Positions 1 to 6,517 of a DNA stretch of 13,689 nt are shown here, in pieces. The DNA is from CAZBZG01 sp964496245 (lineage in GTDB: Bacteria > Planctomycetota > SZUA-567): contig CAZBZG010000112.1 in assembly GCA_964496245.1 (NCBI GenBank), positions 1-13,689 on the forward strand. The letters run 5' to 3'. Positions within the stretch are counted from its first letter, which is position 1, and the number at the start of each line of letters is the position of its first letter. Below the pieces are notes generated by a model. It saw only the letters and a list, made by a program, of their open reading frames with translations, had not been told where the DNA came from and ran no database searches. The position numbers and the translations under genes are program-made.

Positions 1-174
1 CGCGTCCACGGTTGCGATCTACCTTCTCATCTTACATCTCCTGCCTGCGACGGACCCCCGTGAGGCGCTGCACAGGCAGAAGTGGCGGTGCGACATGCCG
101 CGCCCTCTGGTTGTTACCCGAAACTCAACCATGCCTAAAAATCGGCTGGTTCAGACCCGGCGTGTGCCGTGCGC
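1..174. other. Left flank, no gene assigned
   Basis: No gene can be supported here. The longest leftward reading beginning at an ATG (from position 132) is only 37 codons and has no clear ribosome site. One rightward frame is open from base 2 and runs on antisense through the leftward permease gene, which is typical of shadow frames in GC-rich DNA. The stretch probably holds the 3' untranslated end of the permease transcript and the boundary with an unseen neighbour. Confidence 0.4.
127..151 (-). terminator. Possible weak terminator hairpin after the leftward permease
   Basis: About 24 bases past the TAA stop of the leftward permease, bases 127-135 and 144-151 can pair as an 8-bp stem (AACCA/TGGTT plus GCC/GGC) with one bulged base and an 8-base loop. 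On the minus strand the stem is followed only by GAGTTTCGGG, so the T-run is short. The position fits a terminator, but the stem is partly A-T and the tail is poor. This is a tentative call. Confidence 0.25.
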
Positions 175-1812
175 TTATTCCACGCGGCCGGTCAGCCGGC
201 CGAACCAGCGGCCGGCCGCCCAGAGCGCCAACGCGGCGCAGAGGAGGTGGGCGGCCAGGTTCAAGGTGAGGTCGCTCAGAAGCCCGCGCAACTGGCTGGC
301 GGGCCCGAAGAGCAGCGCGTCCCAGCCGAACAGGATCCACCACGGCAGAAAGGCGTGCATCGCCGGGCCGGTGAGGCCGATCGTCTGCCCCGCGATCCAG
401 ACACCGGCCAGCGCCAGCTCCACGCCCAGGACAAGCCCGCAGGCAGCGGCCAGGCTCCGCGTGGCCTGGCGCACGAGCATGCCGGCCAGCCCACCTGCTG
501 CGAGCAGGAAGATGCTCGCCACCAGCCACTCGGCCCCGGCTACGCCCACGCTCCAGGCCGGCAGGTCGCCGAGTGCGTTGAAGATCGCCGCAAAGGCGAG
601 CAAGACGAGCCCGAGCGGCGCCAGGCGCACGGCCACGGCCGCGAGCTTGCCTGTCACGATCTCCCGACCGGTGAGCGAAGAGGCCAGAAGCAGCGGAAAC
701 GTGTTCTGCTCCCATTCGCGCGAGACCGCGCGCACCCCGGCCAGGAGCGGCATTCCCGCCAGAATGCCTAGGAGCAGCGGCAGGAACCAGCGGTGCCCGT
801 CGGCTGGCGCGTCAGCCCCGGGCATGTGCAGTTGCGCCAGGCACAGCCACGCCCCGCCCGCGGTCAGGGCGCCTGCGATGAAGGTGAAGCGCAGGCTCGC
901 CCACACCCATCGCCCGGCCGGGCCCAGGTCCCGGCGCGCCACCCAGTTGCCGGTGCCGGGCAGATGAGGGGGCCTGCCCTTTCGCGACCCGAAGAGGCGC
1001 AGCAGTTGCCAGCGCCGCCCTGCGGATGCCAGCGCCCCGCCTGGAACCGCGCTCGCTCGCCACCGCAAGGGAAGCGCGGTCAGCAGCTGAAAGGCGAGCA
1101 CAAAGGCCACGGCCACACCCGCAGGCGCAGCCAGCTGCACGGGGGCGGGCAGTACGTCGGAGGCCAGCAGCGTCCGGAAGGCGCCGAAGATGTTGCGGCC
1201 GAGGTCGGGACGCACCAGCACGGGCCCGCTCTCCTCCGGTAGCAGCGCGGGCACGAAGATGTAGCCGCCCACGAACGCGGCCGTCCACGCAAAGGCCGCG
1301 TACACCGTGCGGGTCAGGCTGGAGAAGAAGAGCGCGGCCGCGCCCGCGAGTACGGCCGAGAGGATCGTCAGGCCGAAGGCGATCAGCACCTCCCAGTGGG
1401 AGAGGCCGCCGAAGACCATGAGCAGGAACATGATGGGCAGTCCCGCGAGGAGCAGGAGCACCACCGGAATCAGGCCGCCGAAGAGCTTTCCGACCACGAT
1501 CTCGAGATTGGTCAGGGGCGAGGAGAGCAGGAGCGGCAACGTGGCGCGACTCCGTTCCTCGCTGATGGCCCCGCACAGGCTCAGGGGCGCCGCCAAATTG
1601 AGCAGTACGAACTGCACCCAGGCGAAGATCACGAACAGGCCGTGGCCCACGTGCTCCTGATGGGACCAGGAGGCCTCGCCCGTGCTCTTGGCCAGCCACG
1701 CCAGGGCCACCACCGTGGAGAGGAAGGCCACGTACAGGGTTCGCAGCCAGTAGGTCCGCTCCCGGCGGGCGGTGCGGGCCAGTTCCAGGCTGAAGATGGC
1801 GCGGCATGACAT
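175..1812 (-). CDS. ABC-2 type permease with two duplicated halves (545 aa)
   Basis: Integral membrane subunit of an ABC exporter, expected to need a separate ATPase. The start is the ATG at 1812 (MSCRAIFSLELAR); the frame stays open upstream to 2178, but that part is basic, proline-rich and overlaps the promoter region. The stop is TAA at 175-177. The protein is very hydrophobic with about 12 predicted membrane spans. Each half carries an ABC-2 coupling segment after its second span: residues 83-110 (ISEERSRATLPLLLSSPLT...) and 363-390 (VSREWEQNTFPLLLASSLT...), identical at 16 of 28 positions and both ending in EIV.GKL. This points to internal duplication of a half-size permease. The middle (about 250-300) is basic and probably cytoplasmic. 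It is divergent from the main gene run and shares a promoter region with it, so related use is plausible. Substrate unknown. Confidence 0.85.
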   Translation of the reverse strand: MSCRAIFSLELARTARRERTYWLRTLYVAFLSTVVALAWLAKSTGEASWSHQEHVGHGLFVIFAWVQFVLLNLAAPLSLCGAISEERSRATLPLLLSSPLTNLEIVVGKLFGGLIPVVLLLLAGLPIMFLLMVFGGLSHWEVLIAFGLTILSAVLAGAAALFFSSLTRTVYAAFAWTAAFVGGYIFVPALLPEESGPVLVRPDLGRNIFGAFRTLLASDVLPAPVQLAAPAGVAVAFVLAFQLLTALPLRWRASAVPGGALASAGRRWQLLRLFGSRKGRPPHLPGTGNWVARRDLGPAGRWVWASLRFTFIAGALTAGGAWLCLAQLHMPGADAPADGHRWFLPLLLGILAGMPLLAGVRAVSREWEQNTFPLLLASSLTGREIVTGKLAAVAVRLAPLGLVLLAFAAIFNALGDLPAWSVGVAGAEWLVASIFLLAAGGLAGMLVRQATRSLAAACGLVLGVELALAGVWIAGQTIGLTGPAMHAFLPWWILFGWDALLFGPASQLRGLLSDLTLNLAAHLLCAALALWAAGRWFGRLTGRVE

Positions 1813-1931
1813 GGCCGGAGGTTCCCTCGCATGCGGCGTCCTGCCACCGCCGGGGCGAGCCGGGCTGCCTCCGGGCCGGAATCGGCTCCGAGGGACCAGC
1901 GGCCGCGCACCCAGGATTCCGGGATTGCCGG

Positions 1932-1959
1932 TTGACAAAATCCGGAAGCCGCCTAGAAT
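1932..1959 (+). promoter_or_regulatory. Sigma70-type promoter for the rightward gene run
   Basis: The -35 element is TTGACA (1932-1937), a perfect consensus. The -10 element is TAGAAT (1954-1959), one mismatch from TATAAT, and the spacer is 16 bp. Transcription would begin near 1966, about 200 bases before the GTG start at 2170. Such a match is rare by chance in DNA this GC-rich. It is the best rightward promoter in this intergenic region and could drive the ABC/SPFH/P-ATPase run. Confidence 0.55.
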
Positions 1960-1968
1960 CAGCATATC

Positions 1969-1997
1969 ATTGTAGCGACCCCGTGGTGGCCTGACAA
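1969..1997 (-). promoter_or_regulatory. Sigma70-type promoter for the leftward permease
   Basis: Read on the minus strand, the -35 element is TTGTCA (1997-1992) and the -10 element is TACAAT (1974-1969), each one mismatch from consensus, with the ideal 17-bp spacer. Transcription would begin near 1962 and reach the ATG at 1812 after a leader of about 150 nt. Its footprint overlaps that of the rightward promoter, so the two are likely to compete for polymerase. Confidence 0.5.
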
Positions 1998-2169
1998 TCG
2001 GGAACCCTGGTCTGCGGGGCGAATTTGTGCATCCGGGAGATCGGTCTACTCGTCCTTCATGCGCAGCGCCGTACGGTATCGATACATAACCCATCATACT
2101 CCCGGGCATGAGCCAGACGCGTCGTGATAATCGTGCCAGAGGTACGCCAGCCGCTCGGGGTATGGTACC

Positions 2170-3267
2170 GTGGGTCAATTCTACGCCATCTTTCGGAATA
2201 CCCTGCTAGAGACTGTCCGCCAGCCGGTCTACGCCCTGGTGCTCGTGCTCCTCTGCGGACTGATCGCCCTCATGCCGGCTTTCTCGGCGCAGATCTACAC
2301 CTTTGGCGCGGGCAGCGGCCTGGAACAGTCGGCCGAACGCCTGATCGCCGACCTGGGGCTGGCCTCCGTCCTCCTGGCCGGCCTGATCCTGGCGGTGTTC
2401 ACCAGCGTCACCGTGCTCACCCGTGAAATCGACAACAAGACCGCGCTGACCGTTCTCTCCAAGAAGGTGGCCCGCCCCGTGTTCGTGCTCGCCAAGTACG
2501 CGGGCGTGGCCGTGGGGATTCTGCTGGCCGCGTTCACGGGCACGGTCACGATCCTGCTCACCATGCGGATCGGCCCCAGGGTCGCGGTCTCCGATCCGCT
2601 CGATTACGGCGTGATCGCCGGGATGCTCCTCGCCGCGCTGCTGGCCGTGGGGATCGCCACGGGCCGCAACTACTTCAGCGGCCGGGCCTGGGTGGGGAGC
2701 TTCACCCTCTCCTTCGTGGTGCTCATGGCTATCGTCTTTTGCGTCTTTCTTCTCTTCGACAAGGAATACGAGTTTGTCCTGACCTCCGAACCGGCGGCCG
2801 CTCAAGCCGGCCTGGAGGGGGACGAGGGCATGCATTCGCCTGAGGACGGGGCCGTGGTCTACGACTGGGAGGTGGCCCGCGCGGCCGTGCTCACGGTCCA
2901 GGCTGTGCTCCTCATGGCCGGGGTGGCCGTGGCTGCGAGCACGCGGCTCCAGGTCGGCGGTACGGCCGCCGTCTCCCTCCTCGTCTTCCTGGGCGGGCTC
3001 ACGAGCAACTACTTCCACGGCCAGGCCGTGCGCCTCTGCGCCCAGACCGAGGGGGCCTCGTGGGCCGACCAGGCCGTGCTCGCCGGCGCCAACCTCTGGC
3101 GCGCGCTTCTGCCGGATCTGCAAACCTTCTGGATGAGCGACGCGCTCACGCGCGAACATCCCATTCCCTTCGACTACCTGTTCTCGGCCAGCGCCTACGC
3201 CATCCTCTACGTGCTGGCCATGCTGTTTCTGGCTGCCTTTCTCTTCCAGCGTCGGGAGGTATCATGA
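2170..3267 (+). CDS. ABC-2 family transporter permease (365 aa)
   Basis: Half-size ABC-2 permease. The start is GTG at 2170, with a weak CGGGG ribosome site at 2156-2160; the N-terminus (MGQFYAIFRNTLLETVRQPV) is typical of the family and supports this choice. About eight membrane spans are visible, near residues 18-38, 63-84, 108-132, 147-163, 175-196, 236-256, 264-281 and 337-357. Residues 84-112 (LTREIDNKTALTVLSKKVAR...) are the cytoplasmic coupling segment expected to contact the ATPase. Residues 200-232 form an acidic soluble loop. The C-terminal stretch with LPDLQTFW...HPIPFDY and a final FQRREVS resembles permeases I know from planctomycete genomes. First gene of the rightward run; its stop overlaps the next start as ATGA. 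The likely ATPase partner is the one at 9921-11090. Substrate unknown. Confidence 0.85.
   Translation: MGQFYAIFRNTLLETVRQPVYALVLVLLCGLIALMPAFSAQIYTFGAGSGLEQSAERLIADLGLASVLLAGLILAVFTSVTVLTREIDNKTALTVLSKKVARPVFVLAKYAGVAVGILLAAFTGTVTILLTMRIGPRVAVSDPLDYGVIAGMLLAALLAVGIATGRNYFSGRAWVGSFTLSFVVLMAIVFCVFLLFDKEYEFVLTSEPAAAQAGLEGDEGMHSPEDGAVVYDWEVARAAVLTVQAVLLMAGVAVAASTRLQVGGTAAVSLLVFLGGLTSNYFHGQAVRLCAQTEGASWADQAVLAGANLWRALLPDLQTFWMSDALTREHPIPFDYLFSASAYAILYVLAMLFLAAFLFQRREVS
3254..3259 (+). promoter_or_regulatory. Ribosome binding site for the polytopic HflK-like gene
   Basis: GGGAGG lies 4 bases before the ATG at 3264. It fixes that start over the longer open frame, which runs upstream to 3060 inside the permease gene. 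Together with the ATGA overlap it indicates translational coupling with the permease. Confidence 0.7.
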
Positions 3268-5348
3268 GCGCCGATCCGACAACCGAATCCTGCAAAGCCC
3301 TGCCGCCCCGTCGGGCCGAACACGTATCCCTCGGCGGATTGCTCCTGCAGGCCGCGTTCGCCCTGGTGGTTCTCGTGCTGGCCGGCCAGACGGCGTCCAA
3401 GGGCCTGTGGCTCTCCGCCCCGCAGATGGGGCTGGCGGCCCTTTTCTGGCTCGTCACCTATCTCCACCTGCGCATGCGGCGCCTGGCGACCGAGGAGGCC
3501 ATCGACCTGGAGGAAGCCGAACGCCGGCGCCAGCGACAGGGCATGGAAGCCCTGTTCACCGAAAAGGGAGAAGGGCCGGCCGGCCGCAACCTGCGGCACA
3601 TGGACCGCGTGCTCGCCCCGGCCATCAGCTTGTTGCTCGCGCTCGGGTTGTTAGCCCCAACCGCGTACTTCCTGTTCGCCAGCTGGACCTCTGGGCTGAG
3701 CGAAAGCCTCTCCGGACTGGCCGCGCTCGACACGGACAACGCCTATGGCGTGGCCGTGGCCGCGGTCTTCATGGCATTGGGCTGCTTCGTGCTGGGCACC
3801 TATGCGGCGGGCCTCAGCCGCGAGAAGAACGCCCGCCTGCTGCGGGCTGGCGCCGGCAACATGCTGGCCTCGGCCGTCTTCCTCTTCCTCACGGCCATGG
3901 CCCTGGCCGTGGCCAAGCGGGAATGGGTCCAGGACTGGCCGGACAAGGCCGTGGGCGTGCTCGTCTACGCCTGGATGACGGTCCAGGCGCTGGAGATGCT
4001 CGTCAACTTCGTGCTCGACCTCTACCGCCCGCGCCTGGCCGGCGTCCAGCCCCGGCCGGTCTACGACTCGCGGCTCTCCGGGCTGCTCGCCGAGCCGCAG
4101 GGGCTGTTCCAGACGTTCGCCCAGACCATGGACTACCAGTTCGGATTCAAGATCTCGGAAACCTGGTTCTTCAAGTTCCTCGAGAAGGCGCTCGCCCCCC
4201 TGATCCTGATCCAGCTCGCCACTCTCTACCTGCTCACAAGCTTTGTGGTGGTCGATCCGGGCGAAGCCGCCATCATCGAACGCTGGGGCGCGCTGCGCGG
4301 GCTTCCTGCCAACGTCGAGGCGCTTCCGGACCGCGACGCGGATTGGGACAAGCTCGACCCGCCGCTGGGGCCCGGGCTCCACCTCAAGTGGCCATGGCCC
4401 ATCGAGATCGCCCGGCTCTACAACCGCGAGCGCATCTCCACGGTTTCCGTAGGCTACATGGTCGAAGATGAGGCCGAAGCCCGCGAGAAGGCCGAGAAGC
4501 TGGCCCAGACGGTGGTCGTCTGGGACGAAGAACACGTGAAGGACGAGCTCAAGTACCTCATGCCGCTGCCCCCCTCCGTGGCCGTAGCGGAACAGAAGGC
4601 CGGGGCCGAAGCTCCTGCAGCGGACGCGGAGGAACCCGAGGCCGAGGCGCCCGACGCGCTTCTGCTCTCAGGGGAGTTCGTGATCCGCTACCGGATCGGC
4701 ACGGACAGGACCCGGCCGGGAGACCTCTACCGCTACGCCTACCGCTACCGCGACGCCGAGCAGACCGTCCGCGCCGTGTTCGAGCGCGAGGTGACGGCCT
4801 TCCTGGCCGGTGCGGACTTCTGGGAGGTGCTGGCCCGGGACCCGGTCACGATCCACGAGACCCTGCTCGCGCGCCTGACCCAGACCGTGCGCAGCGAAGG
4901 CCTCGGGATCGACATCATCTCGCTCAATATCCACAACCTCCACCCGCCCGTGGGCGAGGTGGGCAAAGCCTTCCAGGAGGTGCTGGCCAGCCGCCAGGAG
5001 AAGGAGGCCAAGATCTACGAAGGCGAGACCGAGGCCATCAAGATCCAGGAGCTGGCGCCTAGCCAGGCCCACAGGATCCGGACCGAGGCCGAGGCCTACC
5101 GGGCCCGCCGGACCCTGGTGACCGCGGGCGAGGCCCAGCGTTTCAACCAGCAGATGGCGGCCTGGACCGCGGCGCCGGCCGCCTACAAGATGCGGGTCAA
5201 CCTGCGCATGATCGAGGAGGCGCTCGCAAACGTGCGCAAGGTGGTGGTGCCGCGCGAAGTGGTCAACGTGATCGACAACAAGGACGTGCTCACCCCGGAC
5301 ATGCTCGAGATGCAGGAAGGGGTGATCAAGGCCGGGGAGAATCCGTAG
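3264..5348 (+). CDS. HflK-like SPFH/Band-7 protein with seven-span N-terminus (694 aa)
   Basis: Member of the SPFH family that builds large membrane-bound oligomers; bacterial HflK with HflC forms a cage around the FtsH protease. The start is ATG 3264, with a GGGAGG site and ATGA overlap. Six spans precede the usual one, near residues 23-43, 52-70, 115-138, 162-184, 199-217 and 230-252; the seventh (309-330) leads straight into the SPFH domain (VVDPGEAAIIERWG). The motif PGLHLKWPWP is at 369-378. An acidic, Ala/Glu-rich insert of about 60 residues (about 400-468) interrupts the domain. The segment near 549-576 (DIISLNIHNLHPPVGEVGKAF) and the coiled coil after it match HflK rather than HflC, and the C-terminus (VRKVVVPREVVNVIDNKD) is also HflK-like. 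Normal HflK is roughly 400 residues with one span, so the polytopic front is unusual. It could be a fusion or a lineage-specific extension. Precise role unknown. Confidence 0.85.
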   Translation: MSADPTTESCKALPPRRAEHVSLGGLLLQAAFALVVLVLAGQTASKGLWLSAPQMGLAALFWLVTYLHLRMRRLATEEAIDLEEAERRRQRQGMEALFTEKGEGPAGRNLRHMDRVLAPAISLLLALGLLAPTAYFLFASWTSGLSESLSGLAALDTDNAYGVAVAAVFMALGCFVLGTYAAGLSREKNARLLRAGAGNMLASAVFLFLTAMALAVAKREWVQDWPDKAVGVLVYAWMTVQALEMLVNFVLDLYRPRLAGVQPRPVYDSRLSGLLAEPQGLFQTFAQTMDYQFGFKISETWFFKFLEKALAPLILIQLATLYLLTSFVVVDPGEAAIIERWGALRGLPANVEALPDRDADWDKLDPPLGPGLHLKWPWPIEIARLYNRERISTVSVGYMVEDEAEAREKAEKLAQTVVVWDEEHVKDELKYLMPLPPSVAVAEQKAGAEAPAADAEEPEAEAPDALLLSGEFVIRYRIGTDRTRPGDLYRYAYRYRDAEQTVRAVFEREVTAFLAGADFWEVLARDPVTIHETLLARLTQTVRSEGLGIDIISLNIHNLHPPVGEVGKAFQEVLASRQEKEAKIYEGETEAIKIQELAPSQAHRIRTEAEAYRARRTLVTAGEAQRFNQQMAAWTAAPAAYKMRVNLRMIEEALANVRKVVVPREVVNVIDNKDVLTPDMLEMQEGVIKAGENP

Positions 5349-5574
5349 CCGAGCAGCCCTCCGATCCTTGCAGACGCAACTGCGAAGGACGCGAACGGCG
5401 CGCATTCGGAATAAACGAGCAAGGAAACGACATGCACAGTTTCGCACAACGAAAGACACGAAGAGCACGAAGCAAACGCTTCGGCCGTTCTGGATCTTCG
5501 TGTGCTTCGGTGCGCTTCGTGGTGAAGATCGGCGCTGCCGCAAGGCGGTGGACAGCCAGACGGGAGGAACGATC
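5349..5574. repeat. Gap with an interspersed ACGAAG-type inverted repeat
   Basis: This 226-bp non-coding gap splits the SPFH genes. Its core is an imperfect palindrome: the left arm 5446-5472 and the reverse complement of the right arm 5496-5523 agree at about 21 of 28 aligned positions, both built from repeated CACGAAG-like units about 9-10 bases apart. The loop is about 23 bases. Degenerate units (GCGAAGGACGCGAACG) occur just upstream near 5380-5400. I know similar ACGAAGACACGAAG elements as dispersed repeats in planctomycete-like and other genomes. The RNA could fold into a long hairpin that limits or stabilises the transcript. The HflC frame stays open through it by chance. Confidence 0.6.
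5562..5568 (+). promoter_or_regulatory. Ribosome binding site deciding the HflC-like start
   Basis: GGGAGGA lies 6 bases before the GTG at 5575. It argues for that GTG as the true start over the ATG/leucine-type starts in the open extension back to 5368, whose translation is only repeat-derived basic sequence. Confidence 0.75.
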
Positions 5575-6501
5575 GTGAACCGGAACCGATGGACCATGAT
5601 TCTCGGCGGGACCCTGGTGGGCGTGCTCGCGCTCTACACGGTCTGCTTCACCGTGCAGGCGGGCACGGCGGGTGCGGTCTATACGCTGGGCGCCATCACG
5701 TCCGTAGAGACCGAGCCCGGCTTCTACCTCAAGTGGCCGTGGCCGTTCCAGAGCGTGGAGACCGTGGACACGCGGGTACGCCTGCTGGAGGTGGTGGGCA
5801 AGGAAACCCCCACCCGGGACGAGTTCAACATCCTGGTGACCCTGGCCGCCGGCTGGCAGGTGCGCCAGGACAAGGTCAAGCAATTCCTGCGGAGCTTCGA
5901 GACCCTGGAGGAAGCGCGGAAGGCGGTGCGCGACCAGATCGCCCACGCCCGCAAGAGCCAGATCCAGAAGATCCGGTTGAACGACGTCATCAGCACCGAT
6001 CCCCGGCAGAAGCAACGCTACACGGAGTTTGAGGACGGCATCGGCCAGGCCGTACAAGAGGCCCTCGACGAGAAGCAGACCAACTACGGCATCGAGATCT
6101 CGTTCCTCAAGGTCAAGCGCATCGCATTCAGCAAGTCGACTATCGAGAAGGTCTTCCAGCGCATGATCAACGAGCGCAAGCGGCGCAGCCAGGCGCTTAT
6201 CGAGAAGGGGAATGCCGAGGCCGAGAAGATCAAAGACAACGCCCGGCTCGAGCGGGAACGCATGCTGAGTGAAGCTCGCCGGGACGCCGAACAGATCCGC
6301 GGCGAGGGCGATGCGGCCGCAGCCAAGCACTACAAGGTCTTCAAGCAGAACAGCGAACTGGCCCGCTTCCTGTGGCGCCTGCGCTCGCTCAAGGAAATCC
6401 TCAAGAAGCGCTCGACCGTGGTGCTCTACAGCAAGGACACGCTCGACGACTACCTGATCGATCAGCCGCCCGCGACCGAGCAGCTGAAGACCGCCGAATA
6501 G
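5575..6501 (+). CDS. hflC: HflC-like SPFH/Band-7 protein (308 aa)
   Basis: HflC homologue, expected to be anchored by one N-terminal span with its SPFH domain outside the cytoplasm, assembling with HflK-type partners into a ring or cage. The start is GTG 5575 behind a strong ribosome site. The span is near residues 8-28. The SPFH domain covers about 30-200, with PGFYLKWPWP at 48-57, a motif shared with the preceding HflK-like protein. The long charged helix at about 192-252, VFQRMINERKRRSQALIEKG followed by AEAEKI and IRGEGDAAAAKHY, closely matches the HflC signature. The C-terminal STVVLYSKDTLDDYLID matches the HflC tail of about 300-residue family members. The next gene follows after 16 bp. 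Its close partners are probably the SPFH proteins on each side. Length and motifs are normal for HflC. Confidence 0.88.
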   Translation: MNRNRWTMILGGTLVGVLALYTVCFTVQAGTAGAVYTLGAITSVETEPGFYLKWPWPFQSVETVDTRVRLLEVVGKETPTRDEFNILVTLAAGWQVRQDKVKQFLRSFETLEEARKAVRDQIAHARKSQIQKIRLNDVISTDPRQKQRYTEFEDGIGQAVQEALDEKQTNYGIEISFLKVKRIAFSKSTIEKVFQRMINERKRRSQALIEKGNAEAEKIKDNARLERERMLSEARRDAEQIRGEGDAAAAKHYKVFKQNSELARFLWRLRSLKEILKKRSTVVLYSKDTLDDYLIDQPPATEQLKTAE

Positions 6502-6517
6502 ACGAGGACGATCTGCC

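Larger units (their letters stand above)
1813..2169. other. Divergent intergenic control region
   Basis: This 357-bp non-coding stretch separates the leftward permease from the rightward gene run. It is visibly richer in A+T in its centre than the genes around it and holds two outward-facing promoters (1932-1959 plus strand; 1969-1997 minus strand). Predicted leaders are about 200 nt for the rightward transcript and about 150 nt for the leftward one. I see no convincing riboswitch or leader peptide. A 10-bp palindrome GTATCGATAC lies at 2076-2085 but is close to chance expectation. Confidence 0.6.

Noticed and set aside
2..967. Rightward open frame from the left edge across the leftward permease
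   Set aside because: It reads antisense to a convincing membrane protein and has no recognisable domain. A short 3' end of an upstream gene cannot be excluded but cannot be supported.
2076..2085. GTATCGATAC palindrome as an operator
   Set aside because: A perfect 10-bp palindrome is expected about once per kilobase by chance, and it is not placed over either promoter.
1813..2178. N-terminal extension of the leftward permease
   Set aside because: The extra 122 residues are Pro/Arg/Gly-rich, would cover both promoters and the start of the divergent gene, and precede a family-typical start at 1812.
5368..5574. N-terminal extension of the HflC-like protein
   Set aside because: The frame is open, but the translation is basic sequence derived from the ACGAAG repeat. 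GTG 5575 has a strong ribosome site and gives a normal HflC N-terminus.
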